DNA of 16,041 bases from an uncultured Roseburia sp. (GTDB lineage: Bacteria; Bacillota; Clostridia; Lachnospirales; Lachnospiraceae): positions 1-16,041 of the forward strand of contig CAMENQ010000011.1 in assembly GCA_945928585.1 (NCBI GenBank), read 5' to 3'. Below, piece after piece: positions 12,724 to 16,041 of this stretch. Position numbers and translations under genes: made by a program. The notes under the pieces were generated by a model. That model made no database searches and was not told the DNA's origin. It was given only the letters and a program-made list of their open reading frames with translations. Position 1 is the stretch's first letter; each line of letters starts with the position of its first letter.

Positions 12724-13419
12724 CTATACCTTAAATCTGTACCCCACACCCCATATAGTTTCAATATACTGCGGCTTTGACGTATCAAACTCTATCTTTT
12801 CCCTAATCTTTTTTATATGCACTGTAACCGTTGCTATATCTCCTATAGAATCCATATCCCAGATTTTCTGGAACAGTTCCTCCTTTGAATAAACATGGTT
12901 TGGATTAGATGCTAAAAATGTAAGCAAATCAAATTCCTTTGCAGTAAGCAGCTTCTCCTCTCCGTTTACATACACACGCCTTGCTGTTTTATCTATGCGT
13001 ATGCCGCGTATTTCAATAACGTCATTTTTTGGAATATTGTTGCCTACAAGTCTTTCATATCTTGCAATATGTGCCTTTACTCTTGCCACAAGTTCACTTG
13101 GGCTGAAAGGCTTTGTAATGTAGTCATCTGCTCCCAGTCCAAGACCTTTTATTTTGTCTATATCATCTTTTTTTGCAGATACCACTAATATAGGAGTATT
13201 CTTTTTTTCCCTTATACCTTTGCATATCTCAAATCCATCTACATTTGGAAGCATTAAATCCAGTATAAATAAATCAAAATTCTTTTCTAATGCCTTTTTT
13301 AATCCTGTGTCACCTTTAGTCTCTATCTCCACCTGAAAGCCCGCCATCTCCAGATAGTCCTTCTCCAGTTCTGCTATACTTTCTTCGTCTTCTACTATCA
13401 GTATCCTTTTTTCTTCCAT
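12724..13419 (-). CDS. OmpR/PhoB-family two-component response regulator
   Basis: A 231-residue DNA-binding regulator. Receiver domain 4-118: acidic pocket Glu10-Asp11-Glu12, phospho-acceptor Asp54 in LFILDLMLPNVDG, Ser81 and Lys103 in ITKPFSPSEL. Winged-helix domain about 133-231 with LLTAKEFDLLTFLASNP, VTVHIKKIREKIE and the terminal wing IETIWGVGYRFKV. The start ATG has AGGAGG 8-9 nt upstream. That site, and the first 35 codons, lie inside the 3' end of the histidine-kinase gene, so the two are one operon with translational coupling and form a cognate pair. The signal and target genes are not evident. All key residues are intact. Confidence 0.95.
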   Translation of the reverse strand: MEEKRILIVEDEESIAELEKDYLEMAGFQVEIETKGDTGLKKALEKNFDLFILDLMLPNVDGFEICKGIREKKNTPILVVSAKKDDIDKIKGLGLGADDYITKPFSPSELVARVKAHIARYERLVGNNIPKNDVIEIRGIRIDKTARRVYVNGEEKLLTAKEFDLLTFLASNPNHVYSKEELFQKIWDMDSIGDIATVTVHIKKIREKIEFDTSKPQYIETIWGVGYRFKV

Positions 13420-14941
13420 TTTTCTTTACCTCCTGTGTATCTGTATACTCACTGTAATCGTCTGCCACATCCGGTTTTTTCAATATAAAGTGAAGGGACA
13501 GACCTGTATCTAACGTACTAAATGCCCAGATGGTTCCTCCATGAGCCTCTATAATTTTCTTCACTATGGAAAGTCCTATTCCGCTTCCGCCCTTCTTTGA
13601 ATTTCTTGATGCATCAGTTCTGTAAAATCTGTCAAAGATATATGGCAAATCCTCCGTAGAAACTCCCTTGCCATTATCCTCTATCTCAAAATGCACAAAA
13701 TCCTTTTGGTCTTTTATTCGTATGTTTATTATACCCTCAGGCTTGTCATTATATTTTAATGAATTACTTATTATATTATTTATGACTCGTTTTATCTGCT
13801 CCGGATCTGCCATAACGCAGGTATCCTTATCCGTGTAATTAAAATAATTCAGTTTAAATCCCCTGCTGTCAAGTTCGGTAGATATTTCCTCTATACAGTC
13901 TTCAAAATATTCCGCCACATTCAGTTTAACAAAATGATAAGGTATCCTGTTTGTGTCTATCTTGGAATATACCGTAAGCTCACCTATAAGCCTGTCCATA
14001 TCGTTGGCTTTATTATATATGGTTCTTATATATTTGTCCATCTTTTCCGGCGTATCTGCCACACCGTCCATTATGCCCTCAACATATCCCTTTATGGCCG
14101 TGATAGGCGTTTTTAAATCATGGGAAATATTGCTTATAAGCTCCTTGCTCTCTGTATCATTTTTAAGATTTTCCTCTATGGACTGCTTTAGGTGTATTCT
14201 CATTTCCTCATAAGCATCATAAAGCTTACCAAACTCATCATCCTTAGGATATGATAATGTAAAATCAAGATTACCGGCAGTTATATTCATAGTGGCGTCC
14301 TTCAGCTTATTTATCGGTCTCAATATACTTTTGTATATCCATACTGACAGACAGCAGCCTGTCATAACTATAAGCAGAACAGATATTATTACAAACTCAA
14401 CTATAAGGCTTTTTATCTCAGGAAGCATATGACCTGCAATGCCTGTTATATACACTGTTCCAAAGCTTCCGTCACCATATGTAAATGGCACAGGCTTTAC
14501 AAGGTATCTGCTTCGTCCTCCTATATAATAGGTAGCAACGGAAATATCCGATATGTTTTCATATTCGGGAAGCAGTGACACTATATCTGTTTCCTCACCA
14601 TACAGACCATTATATATAAACTTTCCTTCATAATTCACTATAATAGAGGTTATATCAATGCAGTTATTCGTGTCAAATTTTTCCCACATCTTTTCATCTG
14701 ACGGATTAAAATCCTCTTCTGATATCTTTTTATTTATCTTGTCTCTGACAGACTCTGTTATTAAATCCAGCATTGCTGTTTTATCAAAAATTTCACTTCT
14801 GCCATCAAGGCTTATATCATAATTTTCCTCCATTTCCTCAAGCTGGTATTTGCCTAAGGAAATTCCAAACATGCCAATCATAAGCACCGGCAGTATAATT
14901 ATAATGGCAAATGAAATCTTCACCTTTGTGGTAAGGCTCAT
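13316..14941 (-). CDS. Membrane sensor histidine kinase
   Basis: A 541-residue kinase counted from ATG 14941, which has AAGGA 9 nt upstream; a frame extension to 15016 lacks a ribosome-binding site and adds non-family sequence. Order: membrane helix about 9-29; an extracytoplasmic sensor region of about 150 residues resembling a Cache/PAS-type double strand region; membrane helix about 179-203; HAMP about 204-257; dimerisation domain with His274 in ISNISHDLKTPITAIKGY; ATPase domain with the N box NNIISNSLKYND, DNGKGVS (422-428), IFDRFYRTDASR and GGSGIGLSIVKK. After the domain ends near 490 an unusual charged tail of about 50 residues follows, the last 35 of them encoded by DNA that also encodes the response-regulator N-terminus (104-nt overlap). 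It phosphorylates the downstream regulator. The signal is unknown. Confidence 0.93.
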   Translation of the reverse strand: MSLTTKVKISFAIIIILPVLMIGMFGISLGKYQLEEMEENYDISLDGRSEIFDKTAMLDLITESVRDKINKKISEEDFNPSDEKMWEKFDTNNCIDITSIIVNYEGKFIYNGLYGEETDIVSLLPEYENISDISVATYYIGGRSRYLVKPVPFTYGDGSFGTVYITGIAGHMLPEIKSLIVEFVIISVLLIVMTGCCLSVWIYKSILRPINKLKDATMNITAGNLDFTLSYPKDDEFGKLYDAYEEMRIHLKQSIEENLKNDTESKELISNISHDLKTPITAIKGYVEGIMDGVADTPEKMDKYIRTIYNKANDMDRLIGELTVYSKIDTNRIPYHFVKLNVAEYFEDCIEEISTELDSRGFKLNYFNYTDKDTCVMADPEQIKRVINNIISNSLKYNDKPEGIINIRIKDQKDFVHFEIEDNGKGVSTEDLPYIFDRFYRTDASRNSKKGGSGIGLSIVKKIIEAHGGTIWAFSTLDTGLSLHFILKKPDVADDYSEYTDTQEVKKNGRKKDTDSRRRRKYSRTGEGLSGDGGLSGGDRD

Positions 14942-14965
14942 AACTTTTCTTCCTTTCCCGATTTT

Positions 14966-14994
14966 TAGAAATTCCAGTAATTGTAATATGTCAA
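14966..14994 (-). promoter_or_regulatory. Candidate promoter for the two-component operon
   Basis: On the minus strand a perfect TTGACA (14989-14994), a 17-nt spacer and a poor -10, TTTCTA (14966-14971). It lies in the 87-nt gap after the YtvI-like gene. A second -10-like TATACT lies further upstream. The genes could equally be read from an upstream promoter. Confidence 0.35.
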
Positions 14995-15028
14995 AAGAAG
15001 TATAGCATAATTCCACACATTTATATAA

Positions 15029-16041
15029 TTAAGTTTTTATAAATTTGATAAATATTGCAGTTGCATCTCTCACAAGTATATACACAAGCGGTGCCAGAAA
15101 CATTCCAACAAACCCCAACAGCTTAAAGCCTGCATATATGGATATAAGCGTCACAACAGGATGTACGCCTATTTTATTCCCTATAAGCTTCGGCTCCATA
15201 AATTCCCTCGTGAAATAACATACCATGAATATCGAGAAAATAATTGCTGCCTTAATAAAGTTTCCTGTTGCTACATATATAATAGTCCATGGTATCAGCA
15301 CCGTGCCTACGCCAAACAGTGGAAGTGCATCTAAAATGCCTATAACTATTCCCACAAGCAGCGCATATTTATTACCTAAAATCATAAAGCCTGCCACACA
15401 TTCAGCCGCCACCACCGACATAATGATAAATTGTGCTTTTATATATGCCTTTGTTATCGAAAGAGTCCTGGAAAATACAAATCTTATCTCTCTGCTGAAA
15501 TAACAGTTTTTAAGATAATTTCTTATTTCATCATTATCCTTCATAAACAAAAATAACGACACTATAACAAGAGCCACACCAATAATAAAATCTATCACTG
15601 CAACAATAGCCGGTATGGATGTTCCCATTATAATGGAAGTAATTTTTTTCTCCATATCCCCCATAAAGCTGTCAATATTTTTTGATACGGTCTTAAAAAG
15701 TGAATCTCCTTCCATTCCTACCGCATCCCCCACAGAATTACAGATATGGCATAAATAGTCATCCGCCTTATCCATATACATATCCATATTTTCCATAAGG
15801 GCACTTACCTGTGCCAGTATCCCCCGCACAAGCCACCCTGACAATATTACCATAACTCCGGTTACAATAATTATAACAATGGCTGTTCCCAGCATTTTAT
15901 TTATGTGGAGATATTTTTTCAAAAACATTACTATGGGCCTTATTATAAAAGCCAGTGCCAGTCCGATTATAAATGGCCATAAAAGGGGCAGCATATATTT
16001 TATAAACACTCCCCACCCCCAATGCCAGGGATCAGGAAGAG
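15029..16041 (-). CDS. ytvI: YtvI/AI-2E-family membrane protein, 5' end beyond the window
   Basis: A polytopic membrane protein with at least 326 residues here, counted from GTG 16009. The family hallmarks are all in the C-terminal half: GILDALPLFGVGTVLIPWTI, then FMEPKLIGNKIGVHPVVTLI, then YAGFKLLGFVGMFLAP. A soluble amphipathic region (about residues 65-125) lies between membrane helices, as in the family. The wording is nearer to the sporulation protein YtvI than to long AI-2E exporters. The reading frame stays open from GTG 16009 to the window edge, encoding a Trp-rich stretch (PWHWGWG). GTG lacks a well-spaced ribosome-binding site, and family members usually have about 20-30 more N-terminal residues, so I treat the gene as 5'-partial. 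The role is inferred; transport substrate unknown. Confidence 0.85.
   Translation of the reverse strand, partial: LPDPWHWGWGVFIKYMLPLLWPFIIGLALAFIIRPIVMFLKKYLHINKMLGTAIVIIIVTGVMVILSGWLVRGILAQVSALMENMDMYMDKADDYLCHICNSVGDAVGMEGDSLFKTVSKNIDSFMGDMEKKITSIIMGTSIPAIVAVIDFIIGVALVIVSLFLFMKDNDEIRNYLKNCYFSREIRFVFSRTLSITKAYIKAQFIIMSVVAAECVAGFMILGNKYALLVGIVIGILDALPLFGVGTVLIPWTIIYVATGNFIKAAIIFSIFMVCYFTREFMEPKLIGNKIGVHPVVTLISIYAGFKLLGFVGMFLAPLVYILVRDATAIFIKFIKT

Noticed and set aside
14942..15016. Upstream extension of the histidine kinase to a start at 15016
   Set aside because: No ribosome-binding site there, the added residues do not belong to the family, and ATG 14941 has AAGGA at good spacing.

Overview
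The window is AT-rich, densely coded Firmicutes DNA, most likely from a motile, spore-former-related member of the Lachnospiraceae (Clostridia). The flagellin termini are of the type found in that family. A YtvI-like and a CotS-like protein point to a sporulation gene set, and ribosome-binding sites are mostly strong AGGAG types. No rRNA, tRNA, CRISPR array, insertion sequence or intact prophage gene was seen.

Left part (1-6941, all on the minus strand): a flagellum and surface-glycan block. A sigma-28-type promoter drives a flagellin gene through a leader of about 180 nt that holds hairpins and two CsrA-like sites, one of them covering the Shine-Dalgarno sequence. A strong two-way terminator follows flagellin. 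Beyond it lie an unrecognised 159-aa helical protein, a 973-aa multi-domain glycosyltransferase whose gene overlaps it, and a 456-aa glycosyltransferase-methyltransferase fusion. Their position next to flagellin suggests, but does not prove, flagellin or surface glycosylation.

Middle (7085-11377): cca (tRNA CCA-adding enzyme) and a CotS-family kinase-fold protein run on the plus strand. They are separated by a hairpin that is at once a terminator for cca, the site of the downstream gene's Shine-Dalgarno sequence, and possibly the seat of a sigma-E-like promoter. The kinase-fold protein has lost its catalytic aspartates. Convergent to it is a secreted lipoprotein with a long Ser/Thr/Asn-rich stalk, including four 33-bp tandem repeats, and a transglutaminase-like domain with an intact Cys-His-Asp triad.

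Right part (11399-12719): an accessory-looking operon on the plus strand. A Panacea-domain (DUF4065/SocA-like) protein, a 110-aa MazF/PemK-like protein and a 49-aa single-pass membrane protein are chained by two TAATG stop-start overlaps. A good sigma-A promoter precedes them, with direct repeats just upstream of it. This fits a toxin-antitoxin or defence module of the PanAT type with an extra small membrane component, and it is the best candidate for an undescribed system here.

Far right (12724-16041, minus strand): an OmpR-type response regulator and its histidine kinase, overlapping by 104 nt, preceded by a YtvI/AI-2E-family membrane protein whose 5' end probably lies beyond the window.
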